DNA from: an uncultured Collinsella sp.
GTDB lineage: Bacteria > Actinomycetota > Coriobacteriia > Coriobacteriales > Coriobacteriaceae
NCBI GenBank assembly: GCA_902474645.1
Contig: CABRWN010000015.1
Span: 1-20,917, forward strand
Direction: 5' to 3'
Length of the DNA: 20,917 nt
Shown here: piece by piece, positions 1 through 7,620 of the stretch
How the letters are laid out: the number at the start of each line of letters is the position of its first letter
Position numbering within the stretch: position 1 is the stretch's first letter
Position numbers and translations under genes: made by a program
The notes under the pieces: generated by a model
Databases searched by the model: none
Seen by the model: only the letters and a program-made list of their open reading frames with translations
Told to the model about the DNA's origin: nothing

Positions 1-56
1 GGGGTTCTTTCGTCCTGCGGAGTGTCCGCGAAGGTTAGCCCTCGGATCCTGCTACG

Positions 57-96
57 ACTACGTCCTCGGATTGTGTGGGCGGATGAAGGACGTAGT
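57..96. repeat. 10-bp inverted repeat (ACTACGTCCT / AGGACGTAGT)
   Basis: The left arm at 57-66 and the right arm at 87-96 are perfectly complementary, separated by 20 bases. The octamer CCTCGGAT also occurs twice nearby, at 40-47 and 64-71. It is probably part of an intergenic repeat unit, with no assigned function. Confidence 0.6.
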
Positions 97-447
97 TGGC
101 CGGGTATTCCGTCCCCTTCGCTGTTTCGCGGCTTTGCCGCGAAACCTCGCGCCACTTTGGGGATGGATGGGGGACTTGGCTGTTGCCGTCTTTTCGGAGC
201 TCTTCTTTATTCCTTTTGCTGGATGAAAAGCCCCTTGTTTTTGCAGGGCTGCATACTCGTCCAATAAGTGCATAGAATCTCGTATAGTGCGAGTAAGATA
301 TTGCGCTGTCTGTTTTGTGTTTAGCAAAGATACAGTTTGCATAATCTGGTCTAATCCCTGCTCTATTAAAATAAAGTTGCACGTAAATGGCGTAGATATG
401 CCTGAGTTGGGGTTCTGTACGCTGAGCGGATAAAAACGACCGTTCAC
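58..447 (-). other. Doubtful AT-rich reading frame, possible gene remnant
   Basis: A 129-residue minus-strand frame starts at a GTG (447). The frame stays open a further 105 bases upstream, to a stop at 553-555, but has no better start there and no clear ribosome binding site. The first ~70 residues look protein-like: mixed hydrophobic and polar, with a plausible helix around QIMQTVSLLNTKQTAQYL. The C-terminal part is basic, reads through the GC-rich inverted-repeat region and looks non-coding. The AT-rich composition differs from its surroundings. It may be the 3' remnant of a lost or transferred gene fused to repeat DNA, or simply chance. The family is not recognised. Confidence 0.2.
123..145. 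repeat. 10-bp perfect hairpin with TTT loop
   Basis: GTTTCGCGGC at 123-132 and GCCGCGAAAC at 136-145 form a perfect stem closed by three T residues. No T-run follows on either strand, so it is not a typical intrinsic terminator. It looks like an extragenic palindrome. Confidence 0.65.
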
Positions 448-452
448 CGTTC
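439..452 (+). repeat. Tandem ACCGTTC direct repeat
   Basis: ACCGTTC occurs twice back to back at 439-445 and 446-452, upstream of arcC. A third copy, ACCGTTCAT, lies at 12129-12137 ahead of the first LytS-type kinase gene. The heptamer resembles half-sites reported for LytTR regulators, but the spacing here (7 bases) is not the usual ~21-22 between repeats. Confidence 0.35.
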
Positions 453-572
453 CGCTATTTTCAAAATGAATAAAATGAGCGATAAAGAGAATATAAACCT
501 TAATAAACTCACGTATCGCACGGACGCGGGTTATTAATGGGTTGTAGGCCTTTTACAGAAAGGATTCCAGCA

Positions 573-1535
573 ATGTCTAAGCCTCTTGGCAAGCCCGATC
601 GTATTGTCGTCGCCCTTGGCGGCAACGCCCTCGGCAACAACCCCGTCGAGCAGATCGAGGCCGTGAGCAACACCGCCCACGCCCTCCTCGGCCTCATCGA
701 GCAGGGCAACGAGATCATCATCACCCACGGCAACGGCCCGCAGGTCGGCATGATCCAGAACGCCTTCGCCGCCGCCCACGACGCCATCGGCACCCCCGAG
801 ATGCCGCTGCCCGAGTGCGGCGCCATGTCCCAGGGCTACATCGGCTATCACCTGCAGCAGGGCATCGGCCGCGAGATGCACAAGCGCTATAAGCGTTGGC
901 ACGCCGCCACCGTCGTCACCCAGATCGAGTGCGACCCCGACGATCCCGCGTTCAAGAACCCGACCAAGCCGATCGGCCCCTTCTACACCGAGGAGCAGGC
1001 CAAGGAGTTCATGGCCGAGGATCCCTCCAAGGTCTTCGTCGAGGATTCCGGCCGCGGCTGGCGTCGCGTCGTCGCCTCCCCCGATCCCAAGAAGATCGTC
1101 GAGGCCGACTCCATCCTCAACCTGCTCGACAACGAGTTCATCGTCATCGCCTGCGGCGGCGGCGGCATCCCCGTCGTCCGCGACTACGAGAACAAGGGAT
1201 GCTACAAGGGCGTTCCCGCCGTCATCGACAAGGACCTGGGCGGCGAGCTGCTGGCCGAGGACTGCGACGCCGACGTCCTGTTCCTGCTGACCGCCGTCGA
1301 GCACGTCGCCATCAACTTCGGCAAGCCCAACCAGGAGGAGCTCGAGGACCTCACCGCCGACGAGGCCGAGCGCCTGGCCGACGAGGGCCAGTTCGGCAAG
1401 GGTTCCATGGAGCCCAAGGTCCGCGCCGCCATCAAGTTCGCGCGTTCCCGCAAGGGCCGCACCTGCATCATCGGCGCCCTGGACAAGGCCGCCGAGACCA
1501 TGGCCGGCCTCTCCGGCACCCGCATCCACGAGTAG
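573..1535 (+). CDS. arcC: Carbamate kinase
   Basis: This enzyme catalyses reversible phosphoryl transfer between carbamoyl phosphate and ADP, giving ATP, ammonia and CO2. It is the last step of arginine deiminase-type and related ureide or agmatine catabolism in the cytoplasm. The 320-residue product shows family landmarks in order: VVALGGNALG near the N-terminus, NGPQVGMIQ, a SGRGWRRVV segment, IACGGGGIPV, AVIDKDLGGELLA, FLLTAVEHVAINFG, GSMEPKV and the C-terminal IIGALDKA. Length is as expected for the family. The start at 573 was chosen because GAAAGG lies about 10 bases upstream; the in-frame ATG at 537 lies before that site. No arginine deiminase or ornithine carbamoyltransferase gene is next to it, so the source of carbamoyl phosphate is not evident. 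Codons end overwhelmingly in C or G, suggesting high expression. The gene appears monocistronic. Confidence 0.95.
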   Translation: MSKPLGKPDRIVVALGGNALGNNPVEQIEAVSNTAHALLGLIEQGNEIIITHGNGPQVGMIQNAFAAAHDAIGTPEMPLPECGAMSQGYIGYHLQQGIGREMHKRYKRWHAATVVTQIECDPDDPAFKNPTKPIGPFYTEEQAKEFMAEDPSKVFVEDSGRGWRRVVASPDPKKIVEADSILNLLDNEFIVIACGGGGIPVVRDYENKGCYKGVPAVIDKDLGGELLAEDCDADVLFLLTAVEHVAINFGKPNQEELEDLTADEAERLADEGQFGKGSMEPKVRAAIKFARSRKGRTCIIGALDKAAETMAGLSGTRIHE

Positions 1536-1557
1536 CCTCTACTCCGTTGCCTCTCTC

Positions 1558-1581
1558 GTGGGCGCCAGGCAAGGCGCCCAC
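1558..1581 (+). other. 9-bp hairpin after arcC without T-run
   Basis: GTGGGCGCC (1558-1566) and GGCGCCCAC (1573-1581) form a perfect stem with loop AGGCAA. It lies just before the true terminator and may protect the mRNA end or assist termination. Confidence 0.6.
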
Positions 1582-1600
1582 AAACTAGCCTCTCTTCATG

Positions 1601-1633
1601 AGCCCCGCAGTCCGCTCCGGCTGCGGGGCTTTT
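1601..1633 (+). terminator. Intrinsic terminator of arcC
   Basis: AGCCCCGCAG (1601-1610) pairs perfectly with CTGCGGGGCT (1621-1630) around a 10-base loop, followed by a short T-run (1630-1633). It sits 66 bases after the arcC stop codon, which supports a monocistronic transcript. Confidence 0.85.
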
Positions 1634-1643
1634 GCTATTCACC

Positions 1644-1794
1644 TAGTCATCGGGGACAAACCCGGCACTTGGGGACGGTCCTTTCCTGCCGGCAGCTTGG
1701 GACAGTCCTTAATAGTCATTGGGGACGTTCTTAAACGACTAGTCAAACAAGAACGTCCCCAACGACTACTCATTTAAGTCTGTCCCCAATGACT
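1644..1794. repeat. REP-like palindromic repeat block, copy 1
   Basis: The 14-mer TAGTCATYGGGGAC occurs here in four more or less exact forms: direct at 1644-1657 and 1713-1726, inverted at 1755-1768 and 1782-1794. The inner pair gives a perfect 14-bp inverted repeat, TTGGGGACGTTCTT (1719-1732) against AAGAACGTCCCCAA (1749-1762). Bases 1658-1712 match 7549-7603 at 54 of 55 positions, and 1755-1794 match 7871-7910 at 38 of 40. This is a dispersed extragenic palindrome family. REP palindromes are often mobilised by RAYT/Y1-type transposases, but none is encoded here. Confidence 0.8.
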
Positions 1795-1959
1795 GCGGAA
1801 AGCGCATCTCACACCGGCACATGGCTTTCGGGCCCTTTCTCCGTGCTCCCTATAAGTTCGGCTGGACTCCCCGCAACCTGTTCCGAGTTGGCGGAACGAG
1901 CGCGACGTGGAGTGTCATTCTTTACCGCGTTAGACTAGACGCAGGGAAAGGAGGAGGAC

Positions 1960-3855
1960 ATGGATGCTCGCGTCAAGCAGCTTGTAAATATGATCGAGGA
2001 CGCTCAGCCTGTCGCTGTCGCGGTACTTGCCAAGCGTCTCGAGGTAAGCGAGCGCGCCGTGAGAAACTATATCCATCGCGCAAACGACAACCTTGCAGGG
2101 GTTGCACGCATCGTTGGCAGCAAGGGGCAGTATCGTATCGATGTTGCACGTGCAGATGAGCTTGCTCGCTTGCTAGACGGTGCGGCTCTGGCCCATCCGG
2201 GCATTCCTGATACGCGCGACGGCCGTGTGTCCTTCCTTCTTAACGACCTCCTCATGCGGTCCCAGTGGGTGACGATTGAGGAGTATGCGGATTTACTCTA
2301 CGTTTCGGCGCGAACTCTGTCCAATGACATGCGTCTGGTAGAGCAGAAACTCGCCCAATTTGACTTAACGCTCGAAAAGCGCCCACGCTACGGAATCCGC
2401 GTTGCGGGCGGGGAGTCGCAGCGGCGCCTGTGCCTGGCCTCGCTGGTGAGGCCCGTGTTGCCCGACACCGACGATGCAAAGCTCGCCGAGCGCCTGCGGG
2501 CCATCGCCGCATGTGTGGACGATGCTCTGACGGCCTCGCCCGTCACGGTGAGCTCGCTGGCATCCCGCAATCTCATCATGCATCTTTACATTGCTCTTGG
2601 CCGCATCGAGCAGGGCTGCTATGTCCCAGCTGCAGAATCGGACGTTCAAAAACTGGAGGGAACGCGCGAATACGCCGCGGCTTTCCAGATTGCCGCAAAC
2701 ATCAAGGATGCCCTGGGCGTGAGCATGCCCCGAGAAGAGGTTGCCTTTATCGCAATCCATTTGCTCGGCAGGGGCACGGGCGTGCCCGAGAAGGGCTCTG
2801 CCGTTATCTCGGACGAGATGTGGGAGATTGCTTCCGAGATGGTACGTGCGGTCAACGATGAGTTTAGGTTTGACTTTAGCGGCGATCTTGAACTTCGCAT
2901 GAACCTTGCTCGGCATATCGGCCCTCTGGGCTATCGCCTTGAATATCACATGCATATGGATAACCCCATGCTGTCCGATATCAAGACGAGGTTTCCGTTG
3001 GCCTATTCGATGGCAGCTGGCACCTCGCAGGTACTCGAGCGTCATTTTGGCAGCCAGCCCTCTGATGAAGAGCTCGGCTACATCGCCATGGCATTTGCCC
3101 TGGCCCTCGAGCAGCAAGCCGACCAGCCGCGTCGCAAACGCATCCTGATCGTGTGCGCCTCGGGAGCGGGAAGCGCCCGTATGCTCGAGCACCAGTACCG
3201 CAAGCAGTTTGGCATGTATATCGATTCGATTGAGACATGCGATGTCGCCCGCGTGGGAACGTTCGATTTTTCGCATATCGACTACGTGTTCACAACGGTG
3301 CCGCTCAACGTCAAGTTGCCCGTGCCCGTCCGCGAGGCCGATTTCTTCTTGGAGACGAGCGATGTCAACGCTATCCGCAAGGTGCTGAGCGACGACACTG
3401 CGCAATCGGACTCCGTGAGCTCTTTCTTTAGCCGTGCCCTGTTCTTCAACCGCGTTGAGGCGTCGTCGAAGCAGGCCGTTCTCCGATATCTCTCCGAGCG
3501 CGCCGTCGAGAGCGGCCGTGTCGATGCCCAGTTTGCCCAAGAGGTCGCCGAGCGCGAGAGCGCGAGCGCCACCTCGTTTGGCAATGGGGTAGCCATGCCC
3601 CATGGGATGCATCCCTTGAGCGCCGAGGCCTTTGTTACCGTGGGCCTGCTCGAACATCCCATTCTTTGGGACGAATACGGCCATGAGGTCGATATCGTCT
3701 TTATGGTGTCGTTTGCCCGGTCGGGCGGCGATGAGGCGCGGATCTTGAGCTCACTGCTCGCCGAGATCTTTATGGACCGCCAGGGGGTCGAGCGCCTACG
3801 CGAGCGCCGGTCCTGGCATGAGCTGATGGCGCTTGTGCAAGCGCATACGGCTTAA
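1960..3855 (+). CDS. LicR/BglG-type PRD transcriptional activator with EIIB and EIIA domains
   Basis: A 631-residue DNA-binding regulator whose activity the PTS controls by phosphorylation. Domains in order: an N-terminal helix-turn-helix (about 1-65), a second Mga-like helix-turn-helix (about 88-150), PRD1 (about 170-275, with His208 and His267), PRD2 (about 280-385, with His319), an EIIB-like domain with the P-loop cysteine Cys399 in IVCASGAGSARM, and an EIIA mannitol/fructose-type domain with His548 in VAMPHGMHP. Length and architecture match B. subtilis LicR, a DNA-binding activator rather than an RNA antiterminator. In PRD2 the second expected histidine, in the GYIALHF-type motif, is replaced (GYIAMAF, Ala378), so phosphorylation control may be simplified. 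AAAGGAGG at 1947-1954 fixes the start. It lies just upstream of the IIA-IIB-IIC-glucosidase genes, its probable targets. Confidence 0.93.
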   Translation: MDARVKQLVNMIEDAQPVAVAVLAKRLEVSERAVRNYIHRANDNLAGVARIVGSKGQYRIDVARADELARLLDGAALAHPGIPDTRDGRVSFLLNDLLMRSQWVTIEEYADLLYVSARTLSNDMRLVEQKLAQFDLTLEKRPRYGIRVAGGESQRRLCLASLVRPVLPDTDDAKLAERLRAIAACVDDALTASPVTVSSLASRNLIMHLYIALGRIEQGCYVPAAESDVQKLEGTREYAAAFQIAANIKDALGVSMPREEVAFIAIHLLGRGTGVPEKGSAVISDEMWEIASEMVRAVNDEFRFDFSGDLELRMNLARHIGPLGYRLEYHMHMDNPMLSDIKTRFPLAYSMAAGTSQVLERHFGSQPSDEELGYIAMAFALALEQQADQPRRKRILIVCASGAGSARMLEHQYRKQFGMYIDSIETCDVARVGTFDFSHIDYVFTTVPLNVKLPVPVREADFFLETSDVNAIRKVLSDDTAQSDSVSSFFSRALFFNRVEASSKQAVLRYLSERAVESGRVDAQFAQEVAERESASATSFGNGVAMPHGMHPLSAEAFVTVGLLEHPILWDEYGHEVDIVFMVSFARSGGDEARILSSLLAEIFMDRQGVERLRERRSWHELMALVQAHTA

Positions 3856-3889
3856 GACTTCTTTTGTCGATGACCCTGTCAGTCTACCT

Positions 3890-3936
3890 GCAATAAACCT
3901 CGAGGATTGCGGGCGGGAGATAGGCGTTTCGAATAT
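3890..3936 (+). promoter_or_regulatory. Possible promoter/operator of the PTS operon
   Basis: GCAAT (3890-3894) and ATTGC (3906-3910) form a short inverted repeat. TTGCGG at 3907-3912 could serve as -35 and GAATAT at 3931-3936 as -10, with 18 bases between. The nonamer GCAATAAAC at 3890-3898 recurs at 16849-16857 upstream of the glycosyltransferase. This is suggestive only. Confidence 0.25.
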
Positions 3937-3974
3937 TCAAGTACAAACCAAACATCACGGGAGAGGAGACCGTT

Positions 3975-4301
3975 ATGGACGATCAGGGAACCGAGATGGT
4001 TTCGTTTCAGCTGGTCGCTGCAGCGGGAGAGGCACGCAGCCTTGCCTTCGAAGCCCTTGAAAAGGCAAAGGCGGGGGATTTTGACGCCGCCGCCAAACTC
4101 ATGAAGCAGTCAAAGGATGCGGGAATCAAGGCTCACCACATCCAAACGCAGCTGCTTTCGACTGAGGCAGCGGGCGAGCATCTGTCGGTGGATGTGTTGC
4201 TGGTCCATGCTCAGGACCACCTCATGTGCTCCATGCTTGCTCAGGAGCTCGTGCAGGAGCTGATCTGCCTGTATGAGCGCACTGCAACCAAGAACGCCTA
4301 G
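3975..4301 (+). CDS. celC: PTS lactose/cellobiose-family IIA component
   Basis: A 108-residue cytoplasmic phosphocarrier that passes phosphate from HPr to IIB. It matches the all-helical lactose/cellobiose IIA family in length. The LVHAQDHLM motif contains the phosphorylated His78, with Asp81 and His82 following as in LacIIA. GAGAGGAG lies upstream of the ATG. It is the first gene of a four-gene unit with IIB, IIC and a 6-phospho-beta-glucosidase, and 119 bases separate it from the LicR-type regulator. Cellobiose or another beta-glucoside is the likely substrate, based on the neighbours. Confidence 0.93.
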   Translation: MDDQGTEMVSFQLVAAAGEARSLAFEALEKAKAGDFDAAAKLMKQSKDAGIKAHHIQTQLLSTEAAGEHLSVDVLLVHAQDHLMCSMLAQELVQELICLYERTATKNA

Positions 4302-4347
4302 CGGCGTGCGGTGACTATCCAACCAATCAATGCGAAGGGAATCCCTT

Positions 4348-4641
4348 ATGAAGATCCTTCTTGTTTGCGCAGCTGGTCTGTCTACAAGCATTCTGATGAA
4401 GAAACTCGAGAAATATGCGGAGCAAAACGGCATCGAGCTCGATATCGATGCGGTGGGTATCGGCGAGTATCAGGAGACGTGCGCCAATTATGACGTGCTG
4501 CTCTTGGGGCCGCAGGTGTCCTACCAGCTCAACACCGTCAAGCAGGGGAGCGGTAAGTCCGTAGCGGTCATCCCTGCTCAGGACTACGGCATGGGCAACG
4601 CCGCCAACGTGCTGGCACTCGCCCAGTCGCTGTTGGGTTAG
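4348..4641 (+). CDS. celA: PTS lactose/cellobiose-family IIB component
   Basis: A 97-residue soluble IIB that receives phosphate from IIA on a cysteine and donates it to the incoming sugar. The N-terminal MKILLVCAAGLSTS is the typical beta-strand and P-loop, with phospho-cysteine Cys7. The GPQVSYQL segment is also typical of the cellobiose IIB fold. The start at 4348 is preferred to the in-frame ATG at 4330 because GAAGGGA lies 7 bases upstream and the protein then starts at the first beta-strand. The stop codon overlaps the ribosome binding site of the IIC gene, indicating tight coupling. Confidence 0.93.
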   Translation: MKILLVCAAGLSTSILMKKLEKYAEQNGIELDIDAVGIGEYQETCANYDVLLLGPQVSYQLNTVKQGSGKSVAVIPAQDYGMGNAANVLALAQSLLG

Positions 4642-4650
4642 GAGGCAACC

Positions 4651-6000
4651 ATGGAGAAGTTCATGACCCTGCTTCAGGAAAAACTGACCCCTATCGCCAA
4701 TTTCTGCGGCACCGAGCGCCACTTTGCCTCCATGCAAAAGGGCTTTATGAGCGCGATCAGCTTCATCTTGGTATCTGCCGTCTTTATGATCCTCGCCAAC
4801 CCGCCGGTCACGGCCGACCTGGTGGCGCAGGGCGGGTTCTGGTCCGTCTTTGGCCCTTGGCTCGATTTTGCCACGGCCAATAAGCTCACGCTGCTCATTC
4901 CCTTCAACATGACGATGGGCATACTGTCGGTGATCGTGACGTTCGCAATCGCCTATAACCTGGCGGGCACCTACAAGATGCCCAAGCTTAACGCCGGCAT
5001 GACCTCGCTGGTGATGTTCCTGATCGCCGCGGCGCCGTCGTCCTACTACCAGCTTGCTGACGAGTCCGTGCTCCAGGCGGTCCCCTGCACCTATCTGGGT
5101 GCGCAGGGCCTGTTTACCGCCATCATCGTTGCCTTGGTCTCCGTCGAGGTCACGCGCTTCTGCCAGACCAAGGGCATCACCATCAAGATGCCCGATGGCG
5201 TGCCGCCGTTTTTGTCCGAAACCTTTGGCGCCATCGTACCTATGCTCGCCAACATCCTCATCTTCTTTGGCGGCAACCTGCTGATCCAGATGATCGATCC
5301 CGCGCTGTCCATCCCCTCGGTTATCGAGAAGCTGCTCGCTGCCCCGCTTTCCGTCGCAGTTGACTCTGTGCCCGGCGCACTGCTTATCTGCTTCATGACG
5401 CTGCTGTTTTGGTGCTTTGGCGTCCACGGCAACATGATCGTAATGCCCATCACCGCCCCGGTCACGCTTGCCGCCTTTGCCGCCAACGCCTCGCTCTATG
5501 CTGCCGGGCAGCCGCTTGAGTTCCACCCGGCGCTCATGTCGTTGGCCATCAACCTCATCGGCGGCACGGGTAATACGTTCTCTTTTGTGGCGCTCTGCGC
5601 GTTTAGGGCAAAGTCGCAGCAGCTCAAGGCATTTGGCAGGGCATCGATCGTGCCGAGCTTCTTCCGTATCTCCGAGCCCGCGATCTTCGGCGCGCCCATC
5701 ATCTTCAACCCGATCCTCATGATTCCGTTTGTGCTAGGCGGCATGATCTCGGCCCTGCTGTATTGGGGTGCGGTCTCACTGGGTCTTGTCTCTAGCTTCT
5801 ACATCTTGGTGAGCGGCACGTTCCCCATCTTCGTTCAGGGCTTTGTCCAGTGCCTCGACCCGCGCATCTGGGTGTTTACGATCGTTTTGATCGTGGTCAT
5901 GGCTGTGGTCTGGTACCCGTTCTTTAAGGTGTACGATAACCAGCTCCTGGCTCAGGAGCAGGAGAACGCCGCGGCAGCTTCTGCCGAGGATGCTGAGTAG
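4651..6000 (+). CDS. celB: PTS lactose/cellobiose-family IIC permease
   Basis: A 449-residue integral membrane protein that binds and translocates the sugar for phosphorylation by IIB. It has many hydrophobic segments, about ten. The conserved N-terminal part (MQKGFMSAISFILVSAVFMIL) and the region around FGVHGNMIVMPI and GGTGNTFSF are typical of cellobiose/diacetylchitobiose IIC proteins. A conserved SEPAIFGAPIIFNP segment follows. AGGAGG at 4641-4646 precedes the ATG. The C-terminus is a short charged, alanine- and glutamate-rich tail. It lies directly between IIB and the GH1 gene. Confidence 0.94.
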   Translation: MEKFMTLLQEKLTPIANFCGTERHFASMQKGFMSAISFILVSAVFMILANPPVTADLVAQGGFWSVFGPWLDFATANKLTLLIPFNMTMGILSVIVTFAIAYNLAGTYKMPKLNAGMTSLVMFLIAAAPSSYYQLADESVLQAVPCTYLGAQGLFTAIIVALVSVEVTRFCQTKGITIKMPDGVPPFLSETFGAIVPMLANILIFFGGNLLIQMIDPALSIPSVIEKLLAAPLSVAVDSVPGALLICFMTLLFWCFGVHGNMIVMPITAPVTLAAFAANASLYAAGQPLEFHPALMSLAINLIGGTGNTFSFVALCAFRAKSQQLKAFGRASIVPSFFRISEPAIFGAPIIFNPILMIPFVLGGMISALLYWGAVSLGLVSSFYILVSGTFPIFVQGFVQCLDPRIWVFTIVLIVVMAVVWYPFFKVYDNQLLAQEQENAAAASAEDAE

Positions 6001-6001
6001 C

Positions 6002-7456
6002 ATGAGTTACTTTGACAGAACGTCTGCCGCCGGTATGCCCGAGGGCGTTTTGTGGGGTGGTGCCCTCGCCGCCAACCAGGCCGAAGGGGGCTGGAACGAG
6101 GGCGGCCGCGGCATGTCGCACTCCGACCTGATCCCACAGGGTTCCGACCGCTGGGATGTAATGTTTGGCAGGCAAAAGCCCGTGGACGATCCGGACAGGC
6201 TGTATCCATGCCGCTGGGGCAACGACTTCTTCCATCATTGGCACGAGGATGTCGAGCTCTTTGCCGAGATGGGCTTTAAGTGCCTGCGTCTTTCAATTTG
6301 CTGGAGCCGTATTTTTCCCACAGGGATGGAGACCGAGCCCAACGGCGAGGGCTTGGAGTTTTACCGTCAGGTATTCGAGGCGCTGCGCGAGCATGGAATC
6401 GAGCCGCTTGTGACGCTGTCGCACTACGACTATCCGTTGGCTCTGGTCGAGCGCTATGGTGGCTGGCAAAGCCGAGAGATGATCGAGCGGTATGCGCACT
6501 ACGTCGAGACCGTCGGACGCGCGTACCAGGGCCTCGTGCGTTATTGGCTTACGTTCAACGAGATCAACAGCGTGGCGCTGTCCTATCTCAACGCGGGTGT
6601 CACGCTCGAGGATGAGCGTGACCGTGCAGCCGTGACCGCGGCGTTCTCGCACCATATGTTTATGGCGAGCGCTCGCGCTGTCGAGATTCTGCACAAGATC
6701 GATCCCGCAAACAAGGTGGGTTGCATGGTCGCTGCCGGTGCGACCTATCCGTACCGTTGTGCGCCCGAGGACGTATGGCTTGCGTATGAGGAGGACCGCG
6801 GCCGCTACTTCTACACAGACGTGATGGCTGCGGGCGCCTATCCTGCTTGGAAGCTGCGTGCACTCGAGAAAGAGGGTGTTCACGTGCCCTTTGAGCCGGG
6901 CGATACGGAGTATCTGGCAGAGCATACGGTCGACCTCATCTCGTTCTCGTACTATTGCTCGCGCTTGGTGTGCGCCGATGATCAGGTGATCGCCGAGAAG
7001 GCGGAGGGCAACGTGTTCCCGACGTTGCGCAATCCGTACCTCAAGGATAAAGAGACTGCCTGGAAGTGGCAGATCGATGCGCTGGGTTTGCGCGTGACGC
7101 TTGCCGGCTACCACGATCGTTACCATCTTCCGCTCTTTATCGCCGAGAACGGTGTGGGCGGACTCGATGCGCTGGAAGACGGCAAAGTCCACGATGCGTA
7201 TCATATTGATTACCTGCGAAGGCATATTCTTGCGCTGCGCGATGCAATTGTCGAGGACGGTGTTGACCTGATGGGATACACGCCGTGGGGCTGTATCGAT
7301 TTGGTGTCGGCCTCGACGGGGCAGATGAAGAAGCGCTATGGCTTTGTTTATGTTGATGCCGATGATATGGGCAAAGGCACGTTCGATCGCTACCGAAAGG
7401 ACAGCTTCTGCTGGTACCAAAAGGTCATTGCATCAAATGGCGAGGACTTGAGTTAA
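6002..7456 (+). CDS. 6-phospho-beta-glucosidase, glycoside hydrolase family 1
   Basis: A cytoplasmic retaining glycosidase that cleaves the 6-phosphorylated beta-glucoside delivered by the PTS. In the 484-residue product the acid/base Glu187 is in TFNEIN and the nucleophile Glu382 in FIAENG. Around residues 436-446, SASTGQMKKRYGF carries the Ser/Lys/Tyr phosphate-binding signature that separates 6-phospho-glucosidases from plain beta-glucosidases. The N-terminal LWGGALAANQAEGG is the usual GH1 start region. ATG 6002, one base after the IIC stop, is preferred because GAGGA lies about 11 bases upstream. An overlapping in-frame ATG at 5990 would add four residues. It is the last gene of the PTS unit, ahead of a strong terminator. 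Confidence 0.95.
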   Translation: MSYFDRTSAAGMPEGVLWGGALAANQAEGGWNEGGRGMSHSDLIPQGSDRWDVMFGRQKPVDDPDRLYPCRWGNDFFHHWHEDVELFAEMGFKCLRLSICWSRIFPTGMETEPNGEGLEFYRQVFEALREHGIEPLVTLSHYDYPLALVERYGGWQSREMIERYAHYVETVGRAYQGLVRYWLTFNEINSVALSYLNAGVTLEDERDRAAVTAAFSHHMFMASARAVEILHKIDPANKVGCMVAAGATYPYRCAPEDVWLAYEEDRGRYFYTDVMAAGAYPAWKLRALEKEGVHVPFEPGDTEYLAEHTVDLISFSYYCSRLVCADDQVIAEKAEGNVFPTLRNPYLKDKETAWKWQIDALGLRVTLAGYHDRYHLPLFIAENGVGGLDALEDGKVHDAYHIDYLRRHILALRDAIVEDGVDLMGYTPWGCIDLVSASTGQMKKRYGFVYVDADDMGKGTFDRYRKDSFCWYQKVIASNGEDLS

Positions 7457-7472
7457 CTCTTGCAGGTCTGTT

Positions 7473-7512
7473 GCCCCCGCGGTCCGCTTCGGCCGCGGGG
7501 GCTTTTGTTATT
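7473..7512 (+). terminator. Intrinsic terminator of the PTS/glucosidase operon
   Basis: GCCCCCGCGG (7473-7482) and CCGCGGGGGC (7493-7502) form a perfect 10-bp stem, followed by TTTTGTTATT. It begins 17 bases after the GH1 stop codon. Confidence 0.93.
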
Positions 7513-7548
7513 GAGGCGGCTGTTCATGAGGAGCATTGCAGGCTGCGG

Positions 7549-7603
7549 AAACCCGGCACTTGGGGACGTTCCTTTCCTGCCGGCAGCTTGGGACAGTCCT
7601 TAA
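7549..7603. repeat. REP-like repeat, left half of copy 2
   Basis: This 55-base block matches 1658-1712 at 54 of 55 positions. In copy 2 it is separated from the right half (7871-7911) by 267 bases of other repeat DNA, whereas in copy 1 the two halves are 42 bases apart. Confidence 0.8.
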
Positions 7604-7620
7604 AGGCCGCATCGATCAAC

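Larger units (their letters stand above)
1..572. other. Gene-poor, repeat-rich leader region upstream of arcC
   Basis: No convincing gene is seen in this stretch. The first 230 bases are GC-rich and full of inverted repeats. From about 235 to 536 the composition turns clearly AT-rich compared with every gene in the window. The arcC promoter probably lies in the AT-rich part: an A/T-rich run with a TATAAA hexamer is present at 492-497, but no good -35 element sits at the right distance, so no promoter is called. Confidence 0.5.
1536..1959. other. Intergenic region between arcC and the PTS regulator
   Basis: No gene is seen. The region holds the arcC terminator and the REP-like block. Further on there is a short inverted repeat GTTCCG (1880-1885) / CGGAAC (1892-1897) about 60 bases before the regulator start. 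That repeat could be an operator, but six base pairs is weak evidence. No promoter with both hexamers well placed was found. Confidence 0.6.

Noticed and set aside
534..1529. Minus-strand frame of 331 codons opposite arcC
   Set aside because: Same codon-bias artefact; repetitive Gly/Asp/Leu/Val product covering exactly the arcC gene.
3856..3974. RNA antiterminator (RAT) site for a BglG-type regulator
   Set aside because: No terminator overlapped by a RAT-like sequence is present, and the regulator has DNA-binding helix-turn-helix domains instead of an RNA-binding CAT domain.
2365..5526. Long minus-strand frames opposite the PTS regulator and IIA-IIB-IIC genes
   Set aside because: The + strand holds intact, motif-bearing genes; the minus frames have no ribosome binding sites or domains and are rich in His, Arg and Gly.
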